From contig JBBQBB010000032.1 in NCBI GenBank assembly GCA_038317095.1, positions 1-38,159 on the forward strand: a DNA stretch of 38,159 bases, in the 5' to 3' direction. The notes beneath the pieces are model-generated. The model made no database searches, was not told the DNA's origin, and worked only from the letters and a program-made list of their open reading frames with translations. Every line of letters begins with the position of its first letter. Positions within the stretch are counted from its first letter, which is position 1. The DNA is from JAGXTF01 sp038317095 (lineage in GTDB: Bacteria > Bacteroidota > Bacteroidia > NS11-12g > UBA955). Below are positions 1-8,433 of this stretch, piece by piece. The translations under genes were made by a program, and so were the position numbers.

Positions 1-62
1 GAATTACACGAATTAGCACTAAGGTCGCGGAATGAATTTGCATATCTTTCAGAGTTTTCGAA
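1..62. other. Window edge, no gene; short imperfect tandem repeat
   Basis: No coding region is supported here. Bases 1-22 contain an imperfect tandem of a roughly 10-base unit (GAATTACAC then GAATTAGCAC). It looks like the edge of a dispersed non-coding repeat running off the window, but that is an inference from a very short stretch. Confidence 0.3.
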
Positions 63-860
63 TCAATGCATGCCATCACCATCAAATAGATTGCCAATCC
101 CTCCAAGGATGCTGCCTTCTTCTTTGCGGCGACCAGTTCCGTAGCTTAGGATGCGACTTGCCAATCGGCTAACGGGTAAGGTTTGTAACCACACTTTACC
201 TGGTCCGGATAAGGTTGCAAAAAACAATCCTTCGCCACCAAAAATTGCATTTTTAATTCCTTTAACAAATTCAATATCGTAGTGGATATTTTGGGTGAAT
301 GCAACAATACATCCTGTGTCAATTTTTAGTTTTTCGCCCGGTTGCAATTCACGTTCCATAATATGTCCACCAGCATGAACGAAAGTCATTCCATCGCCTT
401 CTAATTTCTGCATGATGAAACCTTCGCCACCAAACAATCCGGTGCCAAGCTTTCTTTGAAATTCGATGCCAATGCTCACCCCTTTTGCTGCACATAAAAA
501 AGCATCTTTCTGGCAAATGACTTTACCACCCAATTCATACAAATCCAATGGGATGATTTTGCCGGCATATGGCGCGGCAAAAGCAATTCTACGCTTTGTT
601 CCACCTGTATTGGTAAAGGCCGTCATAAATAAACTTTCACCCGTTAGCAATCTTTTGCCAGCGCCCCAAATTTTGTCCATAAAACTGTTTCCCCCTTGGC
701 CGCTTCCATCTCCGAAAATGGTTTCCATTTGGATGTTGTCGTCCATATACATAAAACTGCCGCTTTCGGCTACTACCGTCTCATTTGGATCTAATTCTAT
801 CTCTACGCATTGCATTTCTTCGCCTAGCAAGCGGTAATCTATTTCGTGGTTTGTTTTCAT
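63..860 (-). CDS. TIGR00266 / AIM24 family protein
   Basis: A 265-residue protein of the TIGR00266 (AIM24, formerly DUF124) family, which folds as a beta-prism of repeated strands. It has no signal peptide or membrane segment. Typical family features are the N-terminal stretch LDPNETVVAESGSFMYMDD, repeated glycine-rich turns such as GLFGGEGF (about residues 140-150) and FGGEGLFF (about 207-215), and a C-terminal glycine-rich tail. Family members are usually of this length. The biochemical role in bacteria is not established, so none is assigned. The ATG at 860 lies 10 nt after an exact TAnnTTTG promoter element, which supports this start. The gene appears monocistronic: the next minus-strand gene upstream ends at 974. 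Confidence 0.85.
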   Translation of the reverse strand: MKTNHEIDYRLLGEEMQCVEIELDPNETVVAESGSFMYMDDNIQMETIFGDGSGQGGNSFMDKIWGAGKRLLTGESLFMTAFTNTGGTKRRIAFAAPYAGKIIPLDLYELGGKVICQKDAFLCAAKGVSIGIEFQRKLGTGLFGGEGFIMQKLEGDGMTFVHAGGHIMERELQPGEKLKIDTGCIVAFTQNIHYDIEFVKGIKNAIFGGEGLFFATLSGPGKVWLQTLPVSRLASRILSYGTGRRKEEGSILGGIGNLFDGDGMH

Positions 861-870
861 TGTATTGGTG

Positions 871-899
871 CAAATTTAATGGGTATTTGGACCATCAAA
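871..899 (-). promoter_or_regulatory. Bacteroidota-type promoter of the TIGR00266 gene
   Basis: Read on the minus strand, TAAATTTG (878-871) matches the -7 consensus TAnnTTTG exactly. A TTTG at 899-896 stands 17 nt upstream as the -33 element. Only 10 nt separate the -7 element from the ATG at 860. Confidence 0.5.
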
Positions 900-973
900 A
901 TGGCATTTTTATCAATCTGTCAGAATAATCGATGGATAGAAAATAAAAGAATTCTTATCAAAGCATCAATAAA

Positions 974-1378
974 TTACTTTTGAGCCATAAAGATACCAAA
1001 AGCCAACATTGCTATAATTGCTAAAATGAAAACTGCAAAACCAATGATTATGAGTATACCGATTACAAGAAAGTAATGTTTAATATTTGATGCGTATTTT
1101 GCAAAGTCAGCAGGATTTTTATTGGTAATGAAAAGTTTTAAGTGCGATGCGGTATAGTAAAGTATAAGAGAAAAAATAATAGATATTAATGTAATAACAA
1201 TCTGCAAATACTGTTTGGTTATAATATTAACAATTACACCAATACCTACGCTAAAAAGGCCGAGAATTGCGGTATAACGCAACCATTTTGCCAAACCTGT
1301 TAATGCATCCATACTTGCAGCACTTAGAAGATTGCCTGAGCTATGCTGCTCATTGTCTAATAATTCGTGATTTTCCAT
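974..1378 (-). CDS. Small integral membrane protein, DUF5362-like
   Basis: A 134-residue protein with a polar N-terminus (about residues 1-30) and roughly four hydrophobic segments: two at about 35-55 and 60-78 and two near the C-terminus at about 100-130. The arrangement (LAKWLRYTAILGLFSVGIG, then a loop, then a long hydrophobic C-terminal pair) resembles the DUF5362 family found widely in Bacteroidota. I recognise this by general appearance only. Function is unknown. It stands alone, with 113 bases to the gene downstream and 239 bases to the one upstream. Confidence 0.6.
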   Translation of the reverse strand: MENHELLDNEQHSSGNLLSAASMDALTGLAKWLRYTAILGLFSVGIGVIVNIITKQYLQIVITLISIIFSLILYYTASHLKLFITNKNPADFAKYASNIKHYFLVIGILIIIGFAVFILAIIAMLAFGIFMAQK

Positions 1379-1617
1379 ATTATTTATATTTTATTTTTAT
1401 AAGAACGGTTGAAAATAGGATTGTCATTGCCCCGATAATGCGGAAAAGAAATGAAATAGCAACATAAGTTTAAAAAAACAAAAACCAATAGCAAGAATGT
1501 AAGGATTTAGTTACTGCATACAATCTGGTTCAAATTGCAACTCTCTATATAAGCAAAACTGCGGGTACAGGGGGAAAAAGATACAAAAACAATTCAAAGA
1601 CAGTAACCCATTAAAAT

Positions 1618-2109
1618 TCAATCGCCATACCACCAAACTTTGCTTTCCGAGTTGTAAACCGCATCTTCAAAAATTCCTACATCATAATTTAAATAGAAAG
1701 TTTGATGTACACTATCTGTTGAGTAACCCGGCTCTGTGCCTGAAATATAATACAATCCCAATGAATCTAAACTTTTAGGATAAATGCCTTTAAATTGCTT
1801 GTAAATATGTAAACTTTTGATGGTTTCATCGGCCTGGTATTTTTTTACAAAGGTAAAATTGTGCTGGTAGAAGCCAAAATAGGTGAATAGTGTATAAAGA
1901 GCCATTGCAAGCGCACTCCATTGCATGAATTTGAAGAATTTGATATATTTCTTTTTTCCAACAAAGAATAAAACGGACCAAGTTAAAATTAAAATTGGCC
2001 ACAAAAAAAATACCGCAATTTTGACAAATTCAAAAATACCGTATAAACTGTTTAAGAATACTATAAATATTACACTGAAAATAATAACAATTGTCAATTT
2101 CCAATTCAC
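1618..2109 (-). CDS. Hypothetical membrane protein with C-terminal extracytoplasmic domain
   Basis: A 163-residue protein I do not recognise. It has three hydrophobic segments (about residues 5-25, 30-50 and 65-85) followed by a soluble part of about 80 residues rich in aromatic residues and ending KVWWYGD, probably outside the cytoplasm. The start codon is GTG. A one-mismatch -7 element (TACTTTCG, 2128-2121 on the minus strand) lies 11 nt before it, which supports the GTG. It lies 27 bases downstream of the FAH-family gene on the same strand, so the two may be co-transcribed. Confidence 0.6.
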   Translation of the reverse strand: MNWKLTIVIIFSVIFIVFLNSLYGIFEFVKIAVFFLWPILILTWSVLFFVGKKKYIKFFKFMQWSALAMALYTLFTYFGFYQHNFTFVKKYQADETIKSLHIYKQFKGIYPKSLDSLGLYYISGTEPGYSTDSVHQTFYLNYDVGIFEDAVYNSESKVWWYGD

Positions 2110-2136
2110 AATGAAGATAACGAAAGTATGATAAAA

Positions 2137-3153
2137 TTATTGTTGTGCAGGCATCTTTTTTTCAGCCAAAATGCTAAAATCTGTATTTTCTTTTTTAATG
2201 GTGTTACGCAACATTCCCAGTCTGTCAATTTCCATTTCTACCACGTCGCCATCTTGCAACCATTGTTCTTTGTAATTGGGGTCGTTGAGTTTTCCTGTTC
2301 CGTTTAATTCTAAGAAACAACCGGTGCCCACAGTGCCGCTGCCAATGACATCGCCCGCGAATATATCTACCCCATAAGCACAGCGTTCAATAATTTCCGC
2401 AAAGGTCCAGTCCATGTCGCCCATATTGCCGCGACTGACTTCTATGCCATTCACTTTGCAACTCATATTTAAGTTAAAATTGTTGCCTGTATGGCCATTC
2501 TTTGCAGACATTTTATTATCGGCCAATTCATCGGGTGTAACCAACCATGGGCCAATCACCGTGCTAAAATCTTTTCCTTTGGCAGGACCCAGATTCAGCA
2601 ACATTTCTTCCATTTGCAAACGACGGGCACTCATGTCGTTCATAATCATATAACCGGCAATGTATTCGTCGGCATTTTCGGCTTTCACATTTCTACCCGT
2701 TTTGCCCAAAACCACAGCGGCTTCTAATTCAAAATCCAGTTTCTCAAAATGGTCGGGCATGCAAAGTATTTCACCCGGACCTTGAATGGCATTGTGGTTG
2801 GTAAAATACATGATGGGATACTGATCAAATTCGGGAATCATGGGTACATTGCGGTTGCGGCGCGCGGCGGCAACGTGCTGACGAAACGCATACCCATCGC
2901 GGCAACTGGTAGGATGTGGCACAGGAGCCAAAAGGTCTTTTTCGTTATAGGGCAATGCCAATTCATGAAACTTTCCAGCTTTGGTTTGTTCTAGGATTTC
3001 CATGGCGTGGTTAGAGTTGCGGTCCCAATTTTTCAAAAAGTGCGCCATGTCTTGGGGTAAGCTTTTGTCAATTTGCGACAGTGGAAATATTAGATTGTTC
3101 CAAAGCAAGCCTACTTCGGCACCAGAATGGTTGTTGAATGTTACCAGTTTCAT
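2137..3153 (-). CDS. Fumarylacetoacetate hydrolase family protein
   Basis: A 338-residue FAH-superfamily enzyme. The family hydrolyses or decarboxylates beta-diketo acids such as fumarylacetoacetate in aromatic amino-acid breakdown. Visible features are the SCRDGYAF..HV region with the conserved histidine, the metal-ligand segment DFELEAAVV with two glutamates followed by GYMIMNDMSAR, GPAKGKDFSTVIGPW, and the C-terminal GDVIGSGTVGTGCFLELNG typical of the fold. Its length and overall form suit the longer FAH-like enzymes. The reading frame stays open back to 3318, but family similarity begins at MKLVTFNN, so the ATG at 3153 was chosen. A near-consensus -7 (TTAATTTG, 3168-3161) lies 7 nt before it. 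The exact substrate cannot be read from sequence. No other tyrosine-catabolic genes are nearby. Confidence 0.85.
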   Translation of the reverse strand: MKLVTFNNHSGAEVGLLWNNLIFPLSQIDKSLPQDMAHFLKNWDRNSNHAMEILEQTKAGKFHELALPYNEKDLLAPVPHPTSCRDGYAFRQHVAAARRNRNVPMIPEFDQYPIMYFTNHNAIQGPGEILCMPDHFEKLDFELEAAVVLGKTGRNVKAENADEYIAGYMIMNDMSARRLQMEEMLLNLGPAKGKDFSTVIGPWLVTPDELADNKMSAKNGHTGNNFNLNMSCKVNGIEVSRGNMGDMDWTFAEIIERCAYGVDIFAGDVIGSGTVGTGCFLELNGTGKLNDPNYKEQWLQDGDVVEMEIDRLGMLRNTIKKENTDFSILAEKKMPAQQ

Positions 3154-3326
3154 TTGGTTGCAAATTAACCGAAAAATTGGGGAATTACCGCTTAACAGTT
3201 TGAAAATTGAGGTATGGATTTTAACCCAAATTTTTTGCATCCGGTTGGTCCGATAGTTATCAGATTTAGCAAACAGCACTTTCCAATGAGTAAAAACAAT
3301 TGCGGAGTCAGACGGCAATTGGATCT

Positions 3327-3338
3327 TGACTTGTCCCT
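3327..3338 (+). repeat. Left terminal inverted repeat of the IS
   Basis: TGACTTGTCCCT, the exact reverse complement of 4913-4924. It marks the left end of the insertion sequence. Confidence 0.8.
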
Positions 3339-3422
3339 ATATTGAATTTGAATATTTCAACATAATGAATATCAACGTTTTAAATAATATTTATCATACT
3401 TTTACCGCACTAAGGTGTGGTT

Positions 3423-4911
3423 ATGCTTAAAATAAGAGTAGTAAAAACAGGTTCCTCAGCAAAAGCTGTTCAGGCATTGCGGTATTATAACAATAAAAGA
3501 ATTATTGTAAAGCATTTTGGTTCGGCTCATTCAGAAGAGGCATTAGAAGAGCTGCTATTATTTGCGAAAGAATGGATTAAGGAATATTCTAATCAACTTT
3601 CGATATTCCCAGATAAGAGTCCCAGCAGTATTTTGCATATAAACCATTGCTCATTTTTAGGGGTTTATTATACTTTTTTCTGCGAAGCAATAATTTCATT
3701 GCAACAGCAAATTGGTATAGCTAATTTAGGTAGGCAATTGTTAAATGATTTAGTGATTATGAGGCTTTTTGAACCTGCTTCGAAACTACGTTCTATTTAA
3801 TTGTTGGAAAATTATTTTGGGATAAAGCATTCTAGAAAAAGTTTTTATAAAACAGTCACACAGTGGTTTACATTAAAAGAAGAAGTAGAACAAAAGGTAG
3901 TTCATTTTGCAAAACAGGTATATGGTTTTAAATATGATCTCTTATTTTATGATGTAACCACCTTATACTTTGAAACCTTTGAGGATGATGAATTACGAAA
4001 ACAAGGTTTTTCTAAAGACAATAAATCACAGCAGCCACAAATTTTAGTGGCCTTGATGGTTACAAAAGAAGGTTTTCCTATTCCCTATGAAATTTTTGAA
4101 GGGAATACATTTGAAGGGAATACAATTATCCCTGTTGTTAAATGATTTATTACTAAACACAGCGTTAGTAATTTCACTGTAATTGCTGATGCCGCAATGA
4201 TCAGTGCAACCAATGTAGAAGAACTCAGAAAAAACAAAATCAACTATATTGTAGGAGCTAGGCTTGGTAACTTAGCTAATGATTTAATTAATGAAATAGG
4301 CAAAAACATTTGCCGAGAGAATGGTAAATCAATAAGAATTAATACATCGAATGGCTATTTAATTTGCAGTTATTCATCTGTCCGATTCAGAAAAGACAAA
4401 TATGAAATGGAAAAACAGATTGACAGAGCAAAACTCATAATAAATAACCCTTCAAAAATAAAAAAGTAAAATTCACCAAAAACAACAATCAAAAAATAGA
4501 ACTAAATGAATCTTTATTGATAAAAATGTAAAACTACTTAGCATTAAAGGATATTATACAGACCTGGAGGAAGGGATCGTTGATAACGATACAATAATTG
4601 ATCGATATCATGAACTTTATAAAATTGAACAAGCTTTTAGAATATCAAAAAACGACTTAGAAACAAGACCAATATTCCATTTTAAATCAGAACCAATAAA
4701 ACTCCATATGCTAATTTGTTTTATGGCACTGGTAATATCAACGCATATAGAATTGAAAACAGGAATATCAATAAGAAAATTTATTACAGAATGCAAAAAA
4801 GTAACAGATGCTAGAATGTTAAATAAAATAACTGGTAAAGAAATAACAATAAGGGCTGAAATAGATGTGAAAATATTAGAGTATGTGCAAAAATTAAACG
4901 CACCGCACTAA
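3423..4911 (+). pseudogene. IS1634-family transposase, disrupted
   Basis: Remnant of an IS1634-type (IS4 superfamily, DDE) transposase of about 490 residues, which would cut and paste the element. Coding starts at ATG 3423 or GTG 3417. In-frame stops occur at 3798-3800 (TAA) and 4143-4145 (TGA), with the protein similarity continuing without a gap across both. A shift to the -1 frame near 4464, inside an A-rich run, and another near 4518 restore the remaining sequence (…KFTKNNNQKIELNESLLIK, then VKLLSIKGYYTDLEEG). All three catalytic positions are still visible: D in FYDVTTLYFE, D in VIADAAMIS, and E in Y-KIEQAFRISK. The family motif FEGNTFEG is also present. With four separate lesions it cannot be active by itself. 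Confidence 0.85.
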
Positions 4912-4912
4912 A

Positions 4913-4924
4913 AGGGACAAGTCA
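4913..4924 (-). repeat. Right terminal inverted repeat of the IS
   Basis: AGGGACAAGTCA, the exact reverse complement of 3327-3338. It begins two bases after the transposase stop codon. Confidence 0.8.
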
Positions 4925-4954
4925 GAACGGTTAGGGTAAACCGCGCTATTCCCC

Positions 4955-5683
4955 TCACCGCGTCATCACAATATAATCATTCACCAATTGATTTAAAAAT
5001 GCGCGTTTGTCGGTGGGAATGGTTTCAATTTTTAACAATTCGCAGAGTTTTTTGGTTGCTTGGTCTATGGCTTTGTCGTTTATATCTTGGCTATAACTTT
5101 CGGTATTTTGCAGCAGATTTTTAATGAAGAGCATGTGGGTTTCTTCTATATATTTTACACTTGGGTATTTTACATTTTCTGGTTTGGTGCTTTGGTGAAA
5201 AGCCAAAATATCCCTTAAAGTGAAATTAGAATTGGGGTTTAGTTTTACAACAGAAGTGCCAGCCAACATATCTCCCAGTCTTTGGCGCTTTTCGGTGGCA
5301 AGCATAGAAAAAATGCCTACCGCGCAAAAGGATAAAGTAATGTCCAAAGGGCGTACAATCCAACGCAGAAAATAGTCACTAAATTCTAGGGTTTCTCCAT
5401 TTAATGAGATTATTCGAATGCCCATGATGCGCATACCCACAGACCTGCCTTTGAAAAAAACAATGATGGCCAGTTGGTAGAGCCACACCAAAAAGATGTA
5501 TATGGAAAAAAAGCTTGCCGGATTAGATACCGAGGTTGGAAAAATAGCCGAACGGAGTAAATTTAGGACCAAAACCAAAACGGAATCGATAAATCCTGCG
5601 ATAATTCGCTGGAAAACGGAAGCTAACTCATAGCTTACCAATACATTTTGAGAAGTTGTAATATCTACGTTTTTTGATGCCAC
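4955..5683 (-). CDS. RDD family membrane protein
   Basis: About 242 residues. The RDD domain fills the first two thirds: RIIAGFIDSVLVLVL (first membrane segment with the R and D that name the family), a second segment near YIFLVWLYQLAIIVFF, and the conserved FKGRSVGMRIMGIRI followed by FLRWIVRPLDI. A soluble tail of about 90 residues follows. RDD proteins are poorly understood; in Bacteroidota this type stands divergently next to SpoIIM/MoxR operons, as here, and is probably functionally linked to them. The frame could start at TTG 5695, but that codon lies inside an exact TATTTTTG promoter element (5700-5693), so the GTG at 5683, 9 nt downstream, is preferred. Confidence 0.85.
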   Translation of the reverse strand: MASKNVDITTSQNVLVSYELASVFQRIIAGFIDSVLVLVLNLLRSAIFPTSVSNPASFFSIYIFLVWLYQLAIIVFFKGRSVGMRIMGIRIISLNGETLEFSDYFLRWIVRPLDITLSFCAVGIFSMLATEKRQRLGDMLAGTSVVKLNPNSNFTLRDILAFHQSTKPENVKYPSVKYIEETHMLFIKNLLQNTESYSQDINDKAIDQATKKLCELLKIETIPTDKRAFLNQLVNDYIVMTR

Positions 5684-5692
5684 TTTCTTCGC

Positions 5693-5700
5693 CAAAAATA
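5693..5700 (-). promoter_or_regulatory. -7 element of the RDD gene
   Basis: TATTTTTG on the minus strand matches TAnnTTTG exactly, 9 nt before the GTG at 5683. It overlaps the alternative TTG start at 5695 and argues against that start. Confidence 0.5.
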
Positions 5701-5703
5701 TCT

Positions 5704-5711
5704 TATTCTTG
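5704..5711 (+). promoter_or_regulatory. Probable -7 element of the SpoIIM-MoxR operon
   Basis: TATTCTTG, one mismatch from TAnnTTTG, lies 9 nt before the ATG at 5721. With the RDD element on the other strand it would form a compact divergent promoter within the 37 bases between the two genes. Confidence 0.35.
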
Positions 5712-5720
5712 CAATGTTTT

Positions 5721-7643
5721 ATGCGTGAATCGAAATTTATTCTTCAAAACCGCGAAAAATGGCAAAAATACGAGGCTGGAATTCGCAACGATTCGCTACC
5801 GGCCGAAGAAATGGAACGCGCATTTGTGGAGCTAAACGACGACCTGGCTTATGCCCGCACCTTTTATAAAAACCGCGCGGTTCGACTTTTTTTAAACAAT
5901 CTTTTGGCGCCCGTTTACAACCGCATTTACAGTACCCGCAAGTGGAACTGGGCAGGTTTGAAGACTTTTTTTCTGCATGATGCTGTTTTAATGAATTTTA
6001 GGGCCAGAAAGTATCTTCTTTTTTCTCTCATCGTTGTTTTACTGGGCTTTTTTATAGGATTTATTGGCACCCAGGCCAATATGGATTTCGCCACCACCAT
6101 TTTAGGTGAAGATTATGTGCGCATTACCGAATACAACATCAGCCATGGAGATCCGTTGGCCATTTACAAATACCAAAACCCGTGGGATATGTTTGCCAAA
6201 ATAGCCGTGAATAACCTAAAAGTGGCCTTTTACTTTTTTCTCTTTGGTGCGCTTTTCTGCGTTGGCAGTATTTATTTGTTGCTTGCCAATGGCATAATGC
6301 TAGGGGTTTTTACCTATATTTTTACATCCAAAGGATTGACAAACGAGTATTTCCTGACGGTTTACCAGCATGGAACCTTGGAAATATTAAGTATGGTTAT
6401 TGAAGGTGCTGCAGGAATTATGATGGGGGCAGGTTTTTTATTTCCGGGTACCAAAACCAGAATGCGATCCATCCAAGACAATGCAAAAACAAGCATCCTT
6501 ATGTTTTTGGTTTGCATTCCCATTATTGTACTTGCGGCATTTATCGAAAGTTATTTAACACGTTTTACCGAAATTCCTGCTGCTTTAAGGCTTGCCATTA
6601 TCTTTTTGTCTTTTTGTTTTATGTTGGGTTATTTTGTAATTCTACCTTGGTTAAAATTCAGAAAAAATAAAGCCATTTTGGGCAAGTATGATACCTTAGA
6701 GCCCGACATGTCTTCAAAGATTATTCCTGGTAAAATTTACCCCATAGGCAAAACGGTTTTGTTTGGATTTGATTTTATAAAAGAACATTTGGGTAAAATT
6801 TTGTGGATTGCAATAATTGCAGTTTTATTTTTATTCCCGTTGGCAGAATTTATAACCCATGATGCTATTTTCAATGATTTGCAATTTCTATTGAGACAAT
6901 ACCAAAGTCAGGTTGTAAATATTACAGATGCAAGTGATTTGGCTTTGTCGGGTTTATCGCGGGCGCGTTTACTTTTTTTTAACTTGTATTCCGCTTGTTA
7001 TTTGTTTTCAGCAAATTTGCATTTGGGAATTTTAGCCATATCTTTTCTGATTTTAGGCACCGGATTGTTTTTTATTTTGAAGTGGAATACAAATTTTATC
7101 TACAGCTATACAGGCCATAAATTATCCCTAAGAAAGACCCTCGTTACAGCCATTTTATGTGCTGGTTTGCAAATCACATTCAACGGACTTTTTGGCTCTT
7201 ATTGGTGGTTCGGCATGTTGGTTATTTGGCCCATTCTTGTTCAAGTGGCCACTGTTTATATGTGCACAGAAAATATGTCTTTTCTCCAAGCATTTGTAAA
7301 TGGTATGGGTATGGTTTTTGGTAGATTTGGCAAATTTATTACAGGCATATTTGTTACGGCTGCTTTGTATTTTATTCTCATGGTAGGTATTTTATTTTTA
7401 ATTACCAATATTGTTCAAGAATCGCAGCAAATGCATGGTGGAACAGTAATGTCTGTAAAAGTATTTTATTTTTATGCAAGGTTAAATTATTTTATATTGC
7501 CTTTTATTCTCACATTTACAACCTATATATATTTTGTAATATCCGTTTCCATTCTTGAATCTAAGACTGGGCAATTTTTGCATAAGAAAATTGATAAAAT
7601 TCATTTCAGAAAGGAGGTATACGGCATTGAAACAGAATCATAA
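5721..7643 (+). CDS. SpoIIM-family (stage II sporulation M-like) membrane protein with C-terminal membrane domain
   Basis: A 640-residue multi-pass membrane protein. Residues about 1-330 form a SpoIIM-like domain: amphipathic N-terminus beginning MRESKFILQNREKWQKYE, a Y-R-ARTFYKNRAVR helix, and several membrane segments including the conserved loop around AVNNLKVAFYFFLFG and YQHGTLEILSMVIEGAAG. Residues about 335-640 add a second block with roughly five or six membrane segments, resembling the separate membrane protein usually encoded next to SpoIIM in Bacteroidota. This looks like a fusion. The ATG at 5721 fits the family N-terminus better than the TTG four codons upstream. Despite the name there is no link to sporulation here. 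It is the first gene of the MoxR operon and its end overlaps the DUF4129 gene by 17 nt. Confidence 0.85.
   Translation: MRESKFILQNREKWQKYEAGIRNDSLPAEEMERAFVELNDDLAYARTFYKNRAVRLFLNNLLAPVYNRIYSTRKWNWAGLKTFFLHDAVLMNFRARKYLLFSLIVVLLGFFIGFIGTQANMDFATTILGEDYVRITEYNISHGDPLAIYKYQNPWDMFAKIAVNNLKVAFYFFLFGALFCVGSIYLLLANGIMLGVFTYIFTSKGLTNEYFLTVYQHGTLEILSMVIEGAAGIMMGAGFLFPGTKTRMRSIQDNAKTSILMFLVCIPIIVLAAFIESYLTRFTEIPAALRLAIIFLSFCFMLGYFVILPWLKFRKNKAILGKYDTLEPDMSSKIIPGKIYPIGKTVLFGFDFIKEHLGKILWIAIIAVLFLFPLAEFITHDAIFNDLQFLLRQYQSQVVNITDASDLALSGLSRARLLFFNLYSACYLFSANLHLGILAISFLILGTGLFFILKWNTNFIYSYTGHKLSLRKTLVTAILCAGLQITFNGLFGSYWWFGMLVIWPILVQVATVYMCTENMSFLQAFVNGMGMVFGRFGKFITGIFVTAALYFILMVGILFLITNIVQESQQMHGGTVMSVKVFYFYARLNYFILPFILTFTTYIYFVISVSILESKTGQFLHKKIDKIHFRKEVYGIETES
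7612..7617 (+). promoter_or_regulatory. Strong Shine-Dalgarno site of the DUF4129 gene
   Basis: AGGAGG, within AAGGAGGT, stands 9 nt before a TTG codon at 7627. Such a site is rare in this window and decides the start of the DUF4129 gene, which would otherwise be placed at an ATG at 7555 deep inside the SpoIIM gene. Confidence 0.7.
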
Positions 7644-8433
7644 ATTTTCGGTATGGGTGTTTTGTGTTTTTACTATTTTACAAGCAAATGCCCAAACTGC
7701 TTCCTGGCAAGATATAAATACAGGAGAGCAACAATATGAGGTGCAAACTGCTAGAATGGATGATTCATCTGAAGACATTGGCATGCAGGATTATTATGAA
7801 AATAATGAACCTGTAGGAACCAAAATTGATGAATTGGAAGTGAAAAAATTGGCTGATAAATTGGATTTTACGGAAAAAGAAAAAGCCAAAGATACAAACT
7901 CACGTGCTGAAAAAAATCAACTTGCAAAAAAACCTGCGCCAAAGGAGAGTAGAAGTTTCTGGTTGGGAGAAGCCGGAAAAACCGTGGCTTATACCATTGC
8001 AATATTGGCTTTAATTGCATTTGTTGTGTATTTGATTTTTAACATGGGAAAATCGAACCTAAAAAAGGATAAAATATTTGCTATGGTTGAATCTAGCCAA
8101 GCTACGGATGCCTATAATCTAGCAGAAATGCCACTAGACGAATTGCTGGCACAAGCCATGGATCAAAAGGATTACAGGATGGCCATTAGGTTGCTTTATT
8201 TAAACAGTTTAAAATTATTGATGGAAAAGGGATTTATACAACCATCCCCAGAAAAAACCAATTTAGAATATGCAAGTGAACTGGAAGGAAATGTTTATCA
8301 AGAGGAATTTCTTTCTACCACTAAAATATTTGAAAACATTTGGTATGGCGAATCCGTAATAATGCCTTCGGAGTTTCAACCATTAAAGAATAAATTTTCT
8401 AATTTTCAAACGCATATATTATTGGCAAAATGA
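7627..8433 (+). CDS. DUF4129 domain protein
   Basis: 268 residues, starting with TTG at 7627 behind a strong ribosome-binding site. With this start the protein gains a proper signal peptide (MKQNHKFSVWVFCVFTILQANA, predicted cut before Q). An acidic/charged extracytoplasmic stretch of about 90 residues follows, then one membrane segment (VAYTIAILALIAFVVYLIF, about residues 118-138) and a cytoplasmic DUF4129 domain: LAQAMDQKDYRMAIRLLYLNSLKLL, PEKTNLEYASEL and a closing helix around FENIWYGES. DUF4129 domains recur in MoxR-DUF58 operons, often fused to transglutaminases, with no known activity. The stop overlaps the next start as ATGA, so translation is probably coupled. Confidence 0.85.
   Translation: MKQNHKFSVWVFCVFTILQANAQTASWQDINTGEQQYEVQTARMDDSSEDIGMQDYYENNEPVGTKIDELEVKKLADKLDFTEKEKAKDTNSRAEKNQLAKKPAPKESRSFWLGEAGKTVAYTIAILALIAFVVYLIFNMGKSNLKKDKIFAMVESSQATDAYNLAEMPLDELLAQAMDQKDYRMAIRLLYLNSLKLLMEKGFIQPSPEKTNLEYASELEGNVYQEEFLSTTKIFENIWYGESVIMPSEFQPLKNKFSNFQTHILLAK

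Larger units (their letters stand above)
3327..4924 (+). mobile_element. Decayed IS1634-family insertion sequence
   Basis: An element of about 1.6 kb, bounded by perfect 12-bp inverted repeats (TGACTTGTCCCT at 3327-3338 and its complement at 4913-4924), carrying one broken DDE transposase. It is inserted between the FAH and RDD genes, both pointing away or minus, so no neighbouring coding region is interrupted. I see no clear target-site duplication in the flanks, which suggests an old insertion or later flank changes. The element is more A+T-rich than its neighbours. Confidence 0.85.

Noticed and set aside
3154..3318. N-terminal extension of the FAH-family protein
   Set aside because: The extra 55 residues are not like the family, and a near-consensus promoter element lies inside the extension just before the ATG at 3153.
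4095..4124. Perfect tandem 15-base duplication in the transposase
   Set aside because: It encodes FEGNTFEGNT, and IS1634-type transposases normally have an F-x-GNTFEG-x-T motif here, so it is ancestral rather than a new duplication.
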